Program-made: the position numbers and the translations under genes
Assembly: GCF_964186625.1 (NCBI RefSeq)
Contig: NZ_OZ075108.1
Location: 558,001-622,000 of the forward strand
Direction of reading: 5' to 3'
Length of the DNA: 64,000 nt
Source of the DNA: Asticcacaulis sp. MM231
GTDB taxonomy: Bacteria > Pseudomonadota > Alphaproteobacteria > Caulobacterales > Caulobacteraceae
In this document: positions 36,015 to 45,162 of the stretch, one piece after another
Position numbering within the stretch: the stretch's first letter is position 1
How the letters are laid out: each line of letters starts with the position of its first letter
The notes under the pieces: generated by a model
Seen by the model: only the letters and a program-made list of their open reading frames with translations
Database searches by the model: none
Told to the model about the DNA's origin: nothing

Positions 36015-36027
36015 GTTATATCATAAC
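36015..36027. promoter_or_regulatory. GTTAT-atc-ATAAC palindrome, Zur-like site before merC-like gene
   Basis: Perfect 5-base arms with a 3-base centre in an AT-rich context, resembling the GTTATNNNATAAC core of alphaproteobacterial Zur sites. Lies 46 bases upstream of the merC-like start. Match to Zur is from memory of the consensus. Confidence 0.5.
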
Positions 36028-36198
36028 TTTTTGCAAGGTCGCGGTGGCCCGATCACGCAAATAAATATCCCAATACGGACTTGCCGCGACCGAGTGGGGT
36101 TAAGCCGATTAAACCTTGCGCATTTAATAAATCAAATTTACTTATCCCAATACCAATCCGAACCATAGCACAATCGGACGGATAGCGGGAGACGACAA

Positions 36199-37407
36199 AT
36201 GACGGCATACGCGCAACAGCGACTTGCAGATTTGCGGGCTGAATTTGAGGCTCTTGTTTCAGCGCCCAATGCGCCGCATCACAGTCTGTTGGCGCCTGGT
36301 AATGGCATCTATCAGCGCTGGCAGCATCCGGTCATCACTGCCGCCCACGTGCCGCTGGAATGGCGCTATGATATCAATCCACAAACCAATCCCTTCATGA
36401 TGGAGCGGATGGGCATCAACGCCACCTTCAATGCCGGCGCGATGACGTGGCAGAATAAGTATATCGTTGTGGTCCGTGTCGAGGGGGATGACCGTAAGTC
36501 GTTCTTTGCCATCGCCGAGAGCGCCAACGGCGTCGATAATTTCCGCTTCTGGCCGAAACCGGTTGTGTTGCCGCAGACCGATGAGCCGGACACCAATGTC
36601 TATGATATGCGCCTGACGCAGCATGAAGACGGCTGGATCTATGGTCTCTTCTGCACCGAGCGCAAAGACCATGCCCTGCCCAACGACCTTTCCGCGGCGA
36701 CGGCGCAATGCGGCATCGCCCGCACGAAAGATCTTGTCACCTGGGAGCGGCTACCTGATCTGATTACCCACTCAGGCCAGCAGCGCAATGTCGTACTGCA
36801 TCCGGAGTTTGTCGCCGATAAATCTGGAAAAACCAGGTACGCGCTCTATACCCGTCCGCAGGATGGCTTTATCTCGGTCGGTTCGGGCGGCGGCATCGGC
36901 TGGGGGCTGACCGACGACATGACGCAGGCGGTGATCGACGAGGAAGTCATCGTCGATAACAAGGCCTACCACACGATCAAGGAAATCAAGAACGGGCAGG
37001 GACCGGCGCCGATCAAAACGCCGGATGGCTGGCTGCATCTGGCGCATGGTGTGCGCAACACCGCTGCCGGCCTGCGTTACGTGCTCTACATGTTCATGAC
37101 CGCGCTTGATGCGCCGTGGAAGATCATTCATGCGCCGGGCGGTCATTTTATCGCGCCGCAGGGCGAGGAACGCGTGGGCGACGTGTCGAACGTCACCTTC
37201 TCAAACGGCTGGATCGCTGACGCGGATGGCAAGGTCTTCATCTATTACGCCTCGTCGGATACGCGCCTGCATGCGGCGACATCGTCGGTGGCGCAACTGG
37301 TCGATTATTGTAAAAATACCCCCGCCGATCCGTTGACTTCGGCGGCCTGCGTGCACCAGCGTATGGAGCTGATAAAGCGCAATGCCGCTTTCCTGGTCGC
37401 CAGATGA
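36199..37407 (+). CDS. GH130-family glycoside phosphorylase (beta-mannoside phosphorylase)
   Basis: 402 residues, the usual length of GH130_1 4-O-beta-mannosyl-glucose phosphorylases. Five-bladed propeller features: [33 protein letters not shown], the catalytic-acid region [44 protein letters not shown], and [24 protein letters not shown]. No signal peptide, so it acts in the cytoplasm, splitting beta-mannosides with phosphate to give mannose-1-phosphate. GGGAG precedes the start. A sodium:solute symporter follows after 60 bases, suggesting uptake and phosphorolysis of a mannosyl-disaccharide. Confidence 0.88.
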   Translation: MTAYAQQRLADLRAEFEALVSAPNAPHHSLLAPGNGIYQRWQHPVITAAHVPLEWRYDINPQTNPFMMERMGINATFNAGAMTWQNKYIVVVRVEGDDRKSFFAIAESANGVDNFRFWPKPVVLPQTDEPDTNVYDMRLTQHEDGWIYGLFCTERKDHALPNDLSAATAQCGIARTKDLVTWERLPDLITHSGQQRNVVLHPEFVADKSGKTRYALYTRPQDGFISVGSGGGIGWGLTDDMTQAVIDEEVIVDNKAYHTIKEIKNGQGPAPIKTPDGWLHLAHGVRNTAAGLRYVLYMFMTALDAPWKIIHAPGGHFIAPQGEERVGDVSNVTFSNGWIADADGKVFIYYASSDTRLHAATSSVAQLVDYCKNTPADPLTSAACVHQRMELIKRNAAFLVAR

Positions 37408-37467
37408 GCCTGCGAGACTGAAGACTGAGACGGCCCGCGACATAAACAGAACAAGGGGGTAGGGAAC

Positions 37468-39357
37468 ATGAATTTACAACCGATCGATCTGGCCATAGTC
37501 GGGGGCTATATCCTCCTGACCATCGGGCTTGGTTTCTGGGTCGCCAAGCTGTCTTCTGGTAATTTGCAAAGCTATTTCCTCGCCGGCAACAAGCTGCCGT
37601 GGTGGGTGCTGGGGCTTTCCAATGCGTCAGGCATGTTCGATGTCGCGGGCACCATGTGGATGGTGGGGCTGCTGGTGGTCTATGGCCTGAAATCGGTGTT
37701 TATTCCCTGGCTGTGGCCGGTCTTCAACCAGATATTCCTGATGGCGTTCCTGGCCATCTGGTTACGCCGTTCGGGCAAGCTGACCGGCGCCGAATGGATT
37801 AGTTTTCGCTTTGGCGAGGATACCGGCGCGCGCGCCTCACACCTGATCAATGTCGTCTTCGCCCTGATCATGGTGGTGGGGATGCTGGCCTTCGGTTTCT
37901 TAGGGATTGGCAAGCTGGCGGCGGAGTTTATCCCCTACCGGTTTAGCGCCGAGCCGATGATCAATGACAAGATCTACGGCCTGATCGTCGTGGCCCTGAC
38001 CACGGTCTATTCGGTCAAGGGCGGCATGTATTCGGTGGTGATGACCGAAATTCTGCAATTCTTTATCAAGCTGATCGTCTGTATCGCCATTGCCTGGATC
38101 GCCATGACACTTGTGACGCCGGAGATGATCCGCGCCGTGGTGCCGGCGGGCTGGCATGACGTCACCTTCGGGCAATATCTCAATCTCGACTGGGCCGGTG
38201 TGGCGCGTGATGCCGCCCCCTCGCAAAAGGTGGTGGGCGAAACCGCGGTGAAGGTGATTTCGCAGGAGGGTTACTCGGCCTTTGGCATTTTCTTCTTGCT
38301 GATGACGTTTCAGGGCTTCTTCAAGGCCATGGCCGGCCCGGCACCCAACTACGACATGCAGCGTCTTCTCTCGGCCAAGTCTCCCACCGAGGCCGCTAAG
38401 ATTTCCGGTTTCGTCAATGTGGTGCTGCTGTTCCCGCGCTATCTGATGATCGCCGGCATGGCGGTTCTGGCGCTATGTTTCATCGGGCCGCAATGGACGC
38501 AGATGCAGGCTGCAGCCGTCGCTTCCGGGCTGGCCTATGCCGGCGATATCGACAGCATCCTGCCGTGGGTGATCCGCAACTATATGCCGGCGGGCCTGAT
38601 GGGGCTGGCCTTGGCAGGTATGCTGTCAGCCTTCATGGCCACCTATTCGGCCTCGCTCAACGCAGCCCCGGCCTATGTGGTCAATGACATTTACAAGAAA
38701 TACATCCGCCCCGATGCCTCTGATAAAAAGCTGGTGCATCTGTCCTACGCCACGTCGTTGACCTTTGCGGTGCTGGGCGCCTTTATCGGCTGGCAATTGA
38801 AATCTATCGATCAGGTGGTGGGCTGGATCACCACGGGGCTCTACGGTGGCTATACGGTCGCCAATGTCATCAAATGGTACTGGTGGCGGTTGAACGGCAC
38901 AGGTTATGCCGCAAGCATGGCGCTGGGTGTGGCAGTCGCCATGTGGATGGCTCTGCCGAAGGAAATGACCGGCATGGTGATAGATCCTTTGCAGGCCTTT
39001 CCGTGGTTGTTCATGGCATGCGCATTGGTGGCGGTTGTGGGGTCATACCTCACCAAACCGACTGACATGACGGTGCTCAAGGAGTTCTACCTCAAGACCC
39101 GTCCATGGGGTTTCTGGGGACCGGTGCTGACAGCACTTCGTCACGATCAGCCCGATGCCCAGCCCAACCGCGATTTTGCACGCGATATGTTCAATTCGAT
39201 TGTCGGCGTGATCTGGCAGACGGCGATCACGGCCTCGGCCATCTTCCTGATCATCCGCGAAATGGACAAGTTCTGGTGGACGCTCGGTCTGGTGGCGCTG
39301 TGTTCGGTGGTGATGAAGTTCACCTGGTGGGACCGGATGCGCGACGAGCCGGCTTAA
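37468..39357 (+). CDS. Sodium:solute symporter family transporter
   Basis: 629 residues, about 14-15 transmembrane helices. SSS family pattern: LAIVGGYILLTIGLGFWVAK, SYFLAGNKLPWWVLGLSNASGMFDVAGTMW (sodium-site region of helix 1), GGMYSVVMTEILQF and GLMGLALAGMLSAFMATYSASLNAAPAYVVNDIY. Likely imports the disaccharide cleaved by the GH130 enzyme encoded just upstream with sodium. Similar symporters accompany GH130 genes in mannan loci of Bacteroidetes and Proteobacteria. Confidence 0.9.
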   Translation: MNLQPIDLAIVGGYILLTIGLGFWVAKLSSGNLQSYFLAGNKLPWWVLGLSNASGMFDVAGTMWMVGLLVVYGLKSVFIPWLWPVFNQIFLMAFLAIWLRRSGKLTGAEWISFRFGEDTGARASHLINVVFALIMVVGMLAFGFLGIGKLAAEFIPYRFSAEPMINDKIYGLIVVALTTVYSVKGGMYSVVMTEILQFFIKLIVCIAIAWIAMTLVTPEMIRAVVPAGWHDVTFGQYLNLDWAGVARDAAPSQKVVGETAVKVISQEGYSAFGIFFLLMTFQGFFKAMAGPAPNYDMQRLLSAKSPTEAAKISGFVNVVLLFPRYLMIAGMAVLALCFIGPQWTQMQAAAVASGLAYAGDIDSILPWVIRNYMPAGLMGLALAGMLSAFMATYSASLNAAPAYVVNDIYKKYIRPDASDKKLVHLSYATSLTFAVLGAFIGWQLKSIDQVVGWITTGLYGGYTVANVIKWYWWRLNGTGYAASMALGVAVAMWMALPKEMTGMVIDPLQAFPWLFMACALVAVVGSYLTKPTDMTVLKEFYLKTRPWGFWGPVLTALRHDQPDAQPNRDFARDMFNSIVGVIWQTAITASAIFLIIREMDKFWWTLGLVALCSVVMKFTWWDRMRDEPA

Positions 39358-39366
39358 GAGTAGATT

Positions 39367-39503
39367 AGAAAGTAAGATACCCAACCACCACGCCCGAAGA
39401 CGGGCGGGGAGGTAAAAGAAAGGTTATACCTCCCTGAATTTGTCTTCAAATTTGGGGAGGGGGACCGACGCGCATCAACGCGTTGGTGGTGGGGTTTCTT
39501 GCT
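39367..39503. repeat. Palindromic intergenic repeat, two inverted copies (B1, B2)
   Basis: B2 (39426-39503, plus) repeats the two-hairpin plan of copy A at 23.7 kb: TACCTCCC ... GGGAGGGGGACC, then an ACC-GACGCG/CGCGTT-GGT hairpin and TGGTGGTGGGGTTTCTT. B1 (about 39367-39412) is a shorter copy in opposite orientation, its reverse complement ending GGTGGTTGGGTATCTTACTT. Together they make a large inverted repeat in the space after the symporter gene. Confidence 0.7.
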
Positions 39504-39554
39504 TAGATCCCCTTGCGTCGAAATGTAACTCAACTACATACAGTAGACGTCATT

Positions 39555-40235
39555 ATGGAGCCCGCTGTGAAAATCGAAATCTGGTCCGATGTCATCTGTC
39601 CGTTCTGCTATATCGGCAAGGCGGAGCTGGAAACCGCTCTGGCCCAGTGGGGCGGTGAGGCCGAGATCACCCACCGCGCCTTCCGCCTGTCACCGGGACA
39701 ATCCGTCATCCCGACCGACCAGATGCTGCAGCATAAGTATGGTATGACGCCCCAGCAGGTGAGTGCCAATCTGGCGCAGGTCGAGGCGCGCGCCGCCGAT
39801 GCCGGACTGGAATTTCATCTCGCGGGCACACTGGCCGGCGATACGACCGACGCCCACCGCCTGATCGCCTTGGCGCAAGGGCGCGGTAAGCAGGCTGAGG
39901 CCGTGGCGCAGCTCTATCGTGCCTATTTCACCGATGGCCGCAACATTTTTGACCGCATCGTACTGCATGAGATCGGTGCTGATCTTGGACTGACGGCAAC
40001 CGATGTCGACGCCGCCTTCACCTCATCCGAGATCGACAAGCAGATCGCGCTCGATCAACGTCAGGCGCAGGCCATCGGCGTGCGCGGCGTCCCGTTTGTG
40101 GTGGTCGATGGCAAGTACGCCGTCTCCGGTGCGCAACCGGTTCAGGCCTTCCTGCAAACGCTTGAAGCCGCTGCCGCCGAAGCTGCCAAGAATCCGATTA
40201 TCGAAGGCGATGCCTGTGGCATTGACGGTTGTTAA
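39555..40235 (+). CDS. DsbA-family oxidoreductase, FrnE-like
   Basis: 226 residues from ATG 39555; an upstream ATG-less extension was dropped. IEIWSDVICPFCYIGK carries a CPFC thioredoxin-type active site (Cys15, Cys18). The long helical insertion (DTTDAHRLIALAQGRGKQAEAVAQLYRAYFTDGRNI) and the cis-Pro loop GVRGVPFVVVDGKYAVSGAQP fit the FrnE branch of DsbA proteins. No signal peptide, so it is cytoplasmic; the family includes polyketide isomerases and oxidative-stress proteins. It ends with a CGIDGC motif, a second possible redox pair. Confidence 0.88.
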   Translation: MEPAVKIEIWSDVICPFCYIGKAELETALAQWGGEAEITHRAFRLSPGQSVIPTDQMLQHKYGMTPQQVSANLAQVEARAADAGLEFHLAGTLAGDTTDAHRLIALAQGRGKQAEAVAQLYRAYFTDGRNIFDRIVLHEIGADLGLTATDVDAAFTSSEIDKQIALDQRQAQAIGVRGVPFVVVDGKYAVSGAQPVQAFLQTLEAAAAEAAKNPIIEGDACGIDGC

Positions 40236-40317
40236 TACTGACTGCTCCGCAACCCGTATTCTTTTTTTCAGCTCAAGCGCCGCATGAGCGGCGACGGGTG
40301 GTCACCCTAGCCGAAGA

Positions 40318-41343
40318 TTATTTATCTTCGGAGAGCAGTGCCAGCAGGTCGTCGTACAACGCTTTCGGAATGGTGACCGTGCCGCTGGCTTCGCTGCGGG
40401 CGCGGGCCTCATAGCGACGCTGCGACGGCAGCCGCGCGCCCTGACCCAGAATGGCATCAAACAAAGCCTCGGCGCGCTGGCTGTGCATCATATAATCGGT
40501 GCCCATGAAGATTTTCGGATCGATGGCCAGGATCAGTTCGCCATGATAGGGCGTGGCGCCGGCACCGGCGTCATAGGCCTGCGATTCCAGACTGAGGAAA
40601 TCTCCGATCAGCGGACCGGCCATCAGTTCGATCATGGCGGAAAGCGCCGAACCCTTGTGGCCGCCGAAGGTCAGCATGGCGCCCTTCATGGCCGCTTCGG
40701 CATCGGTGGTCGAATGGCCGTCGCTGTCGACCGCCCAGCCTTCGGGAATGGCCTTGCCGGCACGGCGGTGCAGTTCGATCTCGCCGCGCGCCGCCGCACT
40801 GGTGGCGAAGTCGAACACAAACGGATTGCCTTCAGGACGCGGCCAGGCAAAGGCCAGCGGATTGGTGCCGAAAACGCCTTTGGTGCCGCCATGCGGAGCC
40901 ACCCATGAGTGGCTGGGCGTCATGGCCAGCGCCACCAGACCTTCGGCGGCGATGGCCTCGACCTCGGGCCACAAGGCGGAGAAGTGGTAGCAGTGATTAA
41001 TGGCGAGCGCGGCAATGCCCTGCTTGCGCGCCTTTTCGATCAGAACCGGACGTCCGGTATCGTAGGCGAGCAGCGAATAGGCGCCCCTGGCATCGACGCG
41101 CACCAGACCGGGAGCCGCGTCGGTCAGTTCGGGCGCGGCATTGGCAGATACCTTGCCGGTTTTCAAAGTATGGGTGCAGACCAGCAGGCGATAGAGGCCG
41201 TGCGAATGGCATTCGTCGCGCTGGCCCTGCCAGATGGTGCGGGCGATGGCGCGGGCATGATCCAGCGAGAAACCGTTGGTCTCCAATATCCGGACGCTCA
41301 AAGACCAGGCGTCGTCGAGGGACAGGGTATGGGTGTCAGACAT
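40318..41343 (-). CDS. Malate/L-lactate dehydrogenase (Ldh_2) family oxidoreductase
   Basis: 341 residues. Family marks: DECHSHGLYRLLVC with the SHG catalytic region, GIAALAINHCYHFSALWPEVEAIAAEGLVALAMTPSHSWVAPHGGTKGVFGTNPLAFAWP (NAD(P)-binding loop), and FGGHKGSALSAMIELMAGPLIGD. The Ldh_2 fold includes malate, ureidoglycolate and delta1-piperideine/pyrroline-2-carboxylate reductases. The wording HSHGLYR and GHKGSAL leans to the cyclic-imino-acid reductase group, but I cannot settle it. A palindrome lies 42 bases before the start. Confidence 0.85.
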   Translation of the reverse strand: MSDTHTLSLDDAWSLSVRILETNGFSLDHARAIARTIWQGQRDECHSHGLYRLLVCTHTLKTGKVSANAAPELTDAAPGLVRVDARGAYSLLAYDTGRPVLIEKARKQGIAALAINHCYHFSALWPEVEAIAAEGLVALAMTPSHSWVAPHGGTKGVFGTNPLAFAWPRPEGNPFVFDFATSAAARGEIELHRRAGKAIPEGWAVDSDGHSTTDAEAAMKGAMLTFGGHKGSALSAMIELMAGPLIGDFLSLESQAYDAGAGATPYHGELILAIDPKIFMGTDYMMHSQRAEALFDAILGQGARLPSQRRYEARARSEASGTVTIPKALYDDLLALLSEDK

Positions 41344-41384
41344 GGTGATCTCCGCAATATATCAGGCCTCACATATCGCAATAC

Positions 41385-41397
41385 GTATATCATATAC
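41385..41397. promoter_or_regulatory. GTATAT-C-ATATAC palindrome before the dehydrogenase gene
   Basis: Perfect 13-base palindrome 42 bases upstream of the Ldh_2-family start; AT-rich GTATAxTATAC sites of this type are used by FCD-domain GntR regulators. No regulator gene is adjacent. Confidence 0.45.
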
Positions 41398-41514
41398 AAA
41401 TGAAATGATAAGCTGCGAGCCTGCATGAAATATAGTCGGCAATTCGGTTGGCGAATGTCAGGGTGCGGCCTATATAGGGCGCTTGCTGTACATGCTGCCG
41501 AAAGACCGTTTTTT

Positions 41515-43389
41515 ATGAGTCCTCCTCCCGCTCAGGCGCCCCTGCCGAAATCCAAGGGCAAGTTTTCCGAAACCCTCGCGTTTCTCAAGCCCTATCTCTG
41601 GCCCTCGGACCGCGCCGACCTGAAGCTTCAGGTCATTTTTGCGCTTTTGTGCATGCTCATCGGCAAGGTGGTGACGGTCATCATTCCGTTCACCTACAAG
41701 TGGGCGGTCAATGCGCTGACACCAGGGGTTGCGCCGGTCACTACGGCTCCGCCAAGCTTCTGGACGCTGATGATCGCCGCACCGATCATCATGGTGGTCG
41801 CCTATAATGTGGCGCGTCTGTTATCGAACGTTTTCAATCAGGTGCGTGACGCCCTGTTCGCCGCGGTCGGGCAGCACGCCGTGCGCGGCCTGGCCAACCG
41901 CACCTTCGGACACCTGCACCAGTTGTCATTGCGCTTCCATCTGCAACGCCGCACCGGTGGCCTGTCGCGGGTTATGGAACGGGGCAAGTCCGGTATCGAA
42001 ACCATTATCCGCCTGACCATGATGGTCGGCATCCCGACCCTGATCGAGTTCATCCTGACCTCGATCATCCTCGTCTATCAGTTCAACATCTGGTACGTCG
42101 TCGTCGTCGCTGTCACCGTCGTCATCTATGTCTGGTTCTCGATCGTGGCCTCGAACTGGCGCATCGCCATCCGCCGCGACATGAACGACGCCGACACGGA
42201 TTCGATGTCGAAGGCGATCAATTCGCTGCTCAATTTTGAAACCGTCAAATACTTCAATAACGAACAGCAGGAAGCCGACCGCTACAACAAGGCGACGGCG
42301 CAATACGAAAAGGCCGCGATCAAGACCTATACCTCGCTGGCCTGGCTCAACCTCGGTCAGGCGGTGATCTTCACCATCGGCATGGCCATCGTGATGCTGA
42401 TGTCGGCGTGGGAAGTGACTACGGGCCGGCAGACGGTCGGCCACTTCGTTATGATCAACGCCTTCATGATCCAGCTTTCGATCCCGCTCAACTTCATCGG
42501 CACGCTCTACCGCGAAATCTCGACCGGCCTGATCGACATGGAAGCCATGTTCAAGCTGCTCGATGAACCGGCCGAAGTCATTGACGCGCCTGACGCTGCC
42601 CAGTTGCTGGTCAGCGACGGCGCCATTGCCTTCAAGGACGTGCACTTCTCCTACGACCCCGATCGCCAGATCCTGAAAGGGGTCACCTTCGAGGTGCCGG
42701 CCGGCAAGACGGTGGCCGTGGTTGGGCCCTCGGGCGCCGGCAAATCGACCCTGTCACGCCTGCTGTACCGCTTCTACGATGTCACCAGCGGCTCTATCGA
42801 GATCGACGGTCAGGACGTGCGTTCGGTGACGCAGGCCTCGCTGCGTAAGGTCATCGGCATGGTGCCGCAGGATACCGTGCTGTTCAACGACACCATCGCC
42901 TACAATATCGGCTACGGCCAGTTCGGCGCGTCACGCGAACAGGTGGAAGAAGCTGCGGAATTGGCGCAGATTGCCGGCTTTATTGCTACGCTGCCGAAGG
43001 GTTACGAGACCGAGGTGGGGGAGCGCGGTCTGAAGCTCTCCGGCGGAGAAAAGCAGCGCGTGGCTATTGCCCGCACGCTTCTGAAAGCGCCGCCGATCCT
43101 GATCCTCGATGAGGCGACCTCAGCGCTCGATACCCATACCGAGCGTGAAATCCAGGCCTCGCTCGATGACGTCTCGAAGAACCGCACGACCCTGGTCATC
43201 GCCCACCGCCTGTCCACCGTGGTTGGCGCCGATGAGATTCTGGTGCTGAAGGATGGCGTCGTCGCCGAACGTGGCAAGCATGCCGATCTGATGGCGCTCA
43301 AGGGTCTCTACCATGCGATGTGGGAACGTCAGCGCGCCGCCGATGCCGCCCGCGAAACGCTGGCTAAAGTGGCCGCAGAAGTCGAATAG
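41515..43389 (+). CDS. Atm1-type ABC exporter (fused permease-ATPase)
   Basis: 624 residues from ATG 41515; an extension to 41425 is unlikely. Six-helix membrane domain (about 30-330) with the Atm1/HMT1 features NVARLLSNVFNQVRDALFAAVGQ, RFHLQRRTGGLSRVMERG and LNFETVKYFNNEQQEADRY, then an ATPase domain with Walker A GPSGAGKSTL, signature LSGGEKQR, Walker B ILILDEATSALD and H-loop IAHRLSTV. Bacterial Atm1 homologues export glutathione-linked metals or sulfur species. Full length, no defects; monocistronic with its own terminator. Confidence 0.93.
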   Translation: MSPPPAQAPLPKSKGKFSETLAFLKPYLWPSDRADLKLQVIFALLCMLIGKVVTVIIPFTYKWAVNALTPGVAPVTTAPPSFWTLMIAAPIIMVVAYNVARLLSNVFNQVRDALFAAVGQHAVRGLANRTFGHLHQLSLRFHLQRRTGGLSRVMERGKSGIETIIRLTMMVGIPTLIEFILTSIILVYQFNIWYVVVVAVTVVIYVWFSIVASNWRIAIRRDMNDADTDSMSKAINSLLNFETVKYFNNEQQEADRYNKATAQYEKAAIKTYTSLAWLNLGQAVIFTIGMAIVMLMSAWEVTTGRQTVGHFVMINAFMIQLSIPLNFIGTLYREISTGLIDMEAMFKLLDEPAEVIDAPDAAQLLVSDGAIAFKDVHFSYDPDRQILKGVTFEVPAGKTVAVVGPSGAGKSTLSRLLYRFYDVTSGSIEIDGQDVRSVTQASLRKVIGMVPQDTVLFNDTIAYNIGYGQFGASREQVEEAAELAQIAGFIATLPKGYETEVGERGLKLSGGEKQRVAIARTLLKAPPILILDEATSALDTHTEREIQASLDDVSKNRTTLVIAHRLSTVVGADEILVLKDGVVAERGKHADLMALKGLYHAMWERQRAADAARETLAKVAAEVE

Positions 43390-43410
43390 ACATCTCAGTA
43401 TCTGCCAAAC

Positions 43411-43447
43411 AAAAAACCCTCCCGCCAGAAGCGAGAGGGTTTTTTTG
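43411..43447 (+). terminator. Terminator after the Atm1-like gene
   Basis: AAAAAACCCTC-ccgccagaagc-GAGGGTTTTTTT, strong hairpin with T-run 21 bases after the stop codon. Confidence 0.9.
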
Positions 43448-43527
43448 TAAGAAACGCGACCACAGTCACGGATACCTGTGTCGTTAAACGGGTCGCTTGC
43501 GCAACCCGTAAAGCCGCGAAGCTTTTA

Positions 43528-43746
43528 TTAGTGCGAGGACGTGGTCGTCGTTGTGGTCGTCGTCGAAGCGGAAGCGTCTTCCGACATAGCGGCGTCCGAA
43601 GCCGGCGCCATGGCGTCGGTTGCGGGAGCCATGACTTCGGTCGAAGTCGAGGTTTCCGTGGTGGTTTCCGCCGGCTTCGAGCAGGCAGCGACGGACAGAC
43701 AGAGAGCCGCGGCAGCGACGGTCATGATTTTTACAGTATTGCGCAT
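43528..43746 (-). CDS. Small Thr/Ser/Ala-rich lipoprotein
   Basis: 72 residues. MRNTVKIMTVAAAALCLSVAAC is a good lipoprotein signal (lipobox VAAC). The mature part is low complexity: Glu/Thr/Ser, a repeated MAPATDA/MAPASDA and a run of eight threonines ending SSH. Such short, extended lipoproteins occur widely in Alphaproteobacteria and have no assigned function. Frame chosen over an overlapping 94-residue frame because of the clear signal. Confidence 0.75.
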   Translation of the reverse strand: MRNTVKIMTVAAAALCLSVAACSKPAETTTETSTSTEVMAPATDAMAPASDAAMSEDASASTTTTTTTTSSH

Positions 43747-43864
43747 AGTTGTGATTCCTTCTCACCAAGACGTGATGGACTATGGCGGAGGGGGTGTATG
43801 GAAGCGCTGTGGGTGGGGGTGCGATTCCATAAAAATTTAGTAAGTGCGAAATAAACGGCTGGAT

Positions 43865-44653
43865 TTACTGCGCCACCCAACCGCCATCGATGCTCAAGGG
43901 GGCGCCGTTGATCGATTTTCCGGCGTCGGAGCACAGGAAGACCGCCAGCGCGGTGATGTCCTCAACCGTAACGAACTGCTTGGTTGGCTGCGCCGCCAGG
44001 ATCACGTCCTTGATGACCTGTTCCTCGGTGATACCGCGCGCCTTGGCGGTGTCCGGGATTTGCTTTTCCACCAGCGGGGTTTTGACGTAGCCGGGGCAAA
44101 TGGCATTGGCGGTAATGCCGAACTGCGCGCCTTCGAGCGCGATGGTCTTGGTGAAGCCGAGCAAGCCGTGCTTGGCGGCCACATAGGCCGACTTGAACTC
44201 CGAGGCGACGAGCGCGTGCGCCGAGGCGATGTTGACGATACGGCCCCATTTTTTGGCTTTCATGGCAGCGAAGGTCAGGCGCGTGGTGTGGAAGCTGGCG
44301 GTCAGGTTGAGGCCGATGATGGCGTCCCATTTCTCGGGCGGGAAGTCCTCGATTGGCGAGACATGCTGGATGCCGGCATTGTTGACCAGGATATCCACCC
44401 CGCCGAGTTTGTCGTCGATCTCCTTGATCAGGCCGGCGATCTGATCGGCCTTGGTCAGGTCGGCACCATTGAACAGCGCCTTGATGCCGAAGTCCTTTTC
44501 CAGTCCGGCGCGTTCGGCCTCTATGGCGGCCGCATCACCCATGCCGTTCAGCATGATGTTGGCACCGGCCGCGGCCAGGCCCTTGGCGATCGCCAGGCCG
44601 ATACCGCTGGTGGAACCGGTGACGAGCGCTGTTTTACCGTGGAGATCGGTCAT
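43865..44653 (-). CDS. 3-hydroxybutyrate dehydrogenase
   Basis: 262 residues, short-chain dehydrogenase. TALVTGSTSGIGLAIA cofactor loop, NNAGIQHVSPIEDFPPEKWD (3HBDH-typical), catalytic Ser in NIASAHALVASEFKSAYVAAKHG with Tyr and Lys of YxxxK, and NAICPGYVKTPLV. The long helix KQIPDTAKARGITEEQVIKDVILAAQPTKQFV matches bacterial D-3-hydroxybutyrate dehydrogenases. It turns 3-hydroxybutyrate into acetoacetate during PHB mobilisation; the phasin gene 5 bases upstream on the same strand supports this. Confidence 0.93.
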   Translation of the reverse strand: MTDLHGKTALVTGSTSGIGLAIAKGLAAAGANIMLNGMGDAAAIEAERAGLEKDFGIKALFNGADLTKADQIAGLIKEIDDKLGGVDILVNNAGIQHVSPIEDFPPEKWDAIIGLNLTASFHTTRLTFAAMKAKKWGRIVNIASAHALVASEFKSAYVAAKHGLLGFTKTIALEGAQFGITANAICPGYVKTPLVEKQIPDTAKARGITEEQVIKDVILAAQPTKQFVTVEDITALAVFLCSDAGKSINGAPLSIDGGWVAQ

Positions 44654-44658
44654 GATAT

Positions 44659-45066
44659 TTAGTCCTGTGTCTTTTTAGATTTCGGGGCGGGTCTGGGCGC
44701 CTTGACGGGTGGCGCTTCCGGTGATGGTGCTGCGGGCGTTTCCGGTGGCATATGCGCCGCGACGGTGAGTGCCTGCTTGCCGCATTGTTCGACGAACTGC
44801 ATGGTTGCCTTTGTCTGGTCCTGACCATATTTTAGGCAGGTGGCGGCCCATTGTTTCTGGAGTTCAGCGATCGCCGACGGGTCTTGCTTCTTCGCCGCCT
44901 CGTTCATCAGGGCCAGGGCTTCCTGGGTGAAGGCGGTGGTATCCTGCGCGTAGCGGTGCGAGGTGGTGCTGATCATTTCGATCAGGTTGATCAGGCTGCG
45001 AGCGGCGCGCTGCTGCTGATCGGCCATCAGCCTCAGGCCGTTTTCAAAGGGGGAGGGGGTGGTCAT
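44659..45066 (-). CDS. Phasin-family protein
   Basis: 135 residues from ATG 45066; the longer frame to 45147 lacks a ribosome site. Helical amphipathic body (LMADQQQRAARSLINLIEMISTTSHRYAQDTTAFTQEALALMNEAAKKQDPSAIAELQKQWAATCLKYGQDQT in outline) followed by a Pro/Ala/Lys tail like those of PHB-granule phasins. Likely coats polyhydroxybutyrate granules. Operon with the 3-hydroxybutyrate dehydrogenase. Confidence 0.8.
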   Translation of the reverse strand: MTTPSPFENGLRLMADQQQRAARSLINLIEMISTTSHRYAQDTTAFTQEALALMNEAAKKQDPSAIAELQKQWAATCLKYGQDQTKATMQFVEQCGKQALTVAAHMPPETPAAPSPEAPPVKAPRPAPKSKKTQD

Positions 45067-45162
45067 TTTGCGGGTCTCCTTAGAAGACAGTTCGACCCTG
45101 ACAGTCGAATACCGCAAAACTATGGCCGCTTTCGCACCTGCGTGCAAATTGTAATTGCTGGC

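Noticed and set aside
43484..43768. Overlapping 94-residue minus-strand frame at the small lipoprotein
   Set aside because: No signal or motif; the alternative frame has a clear lipobox.
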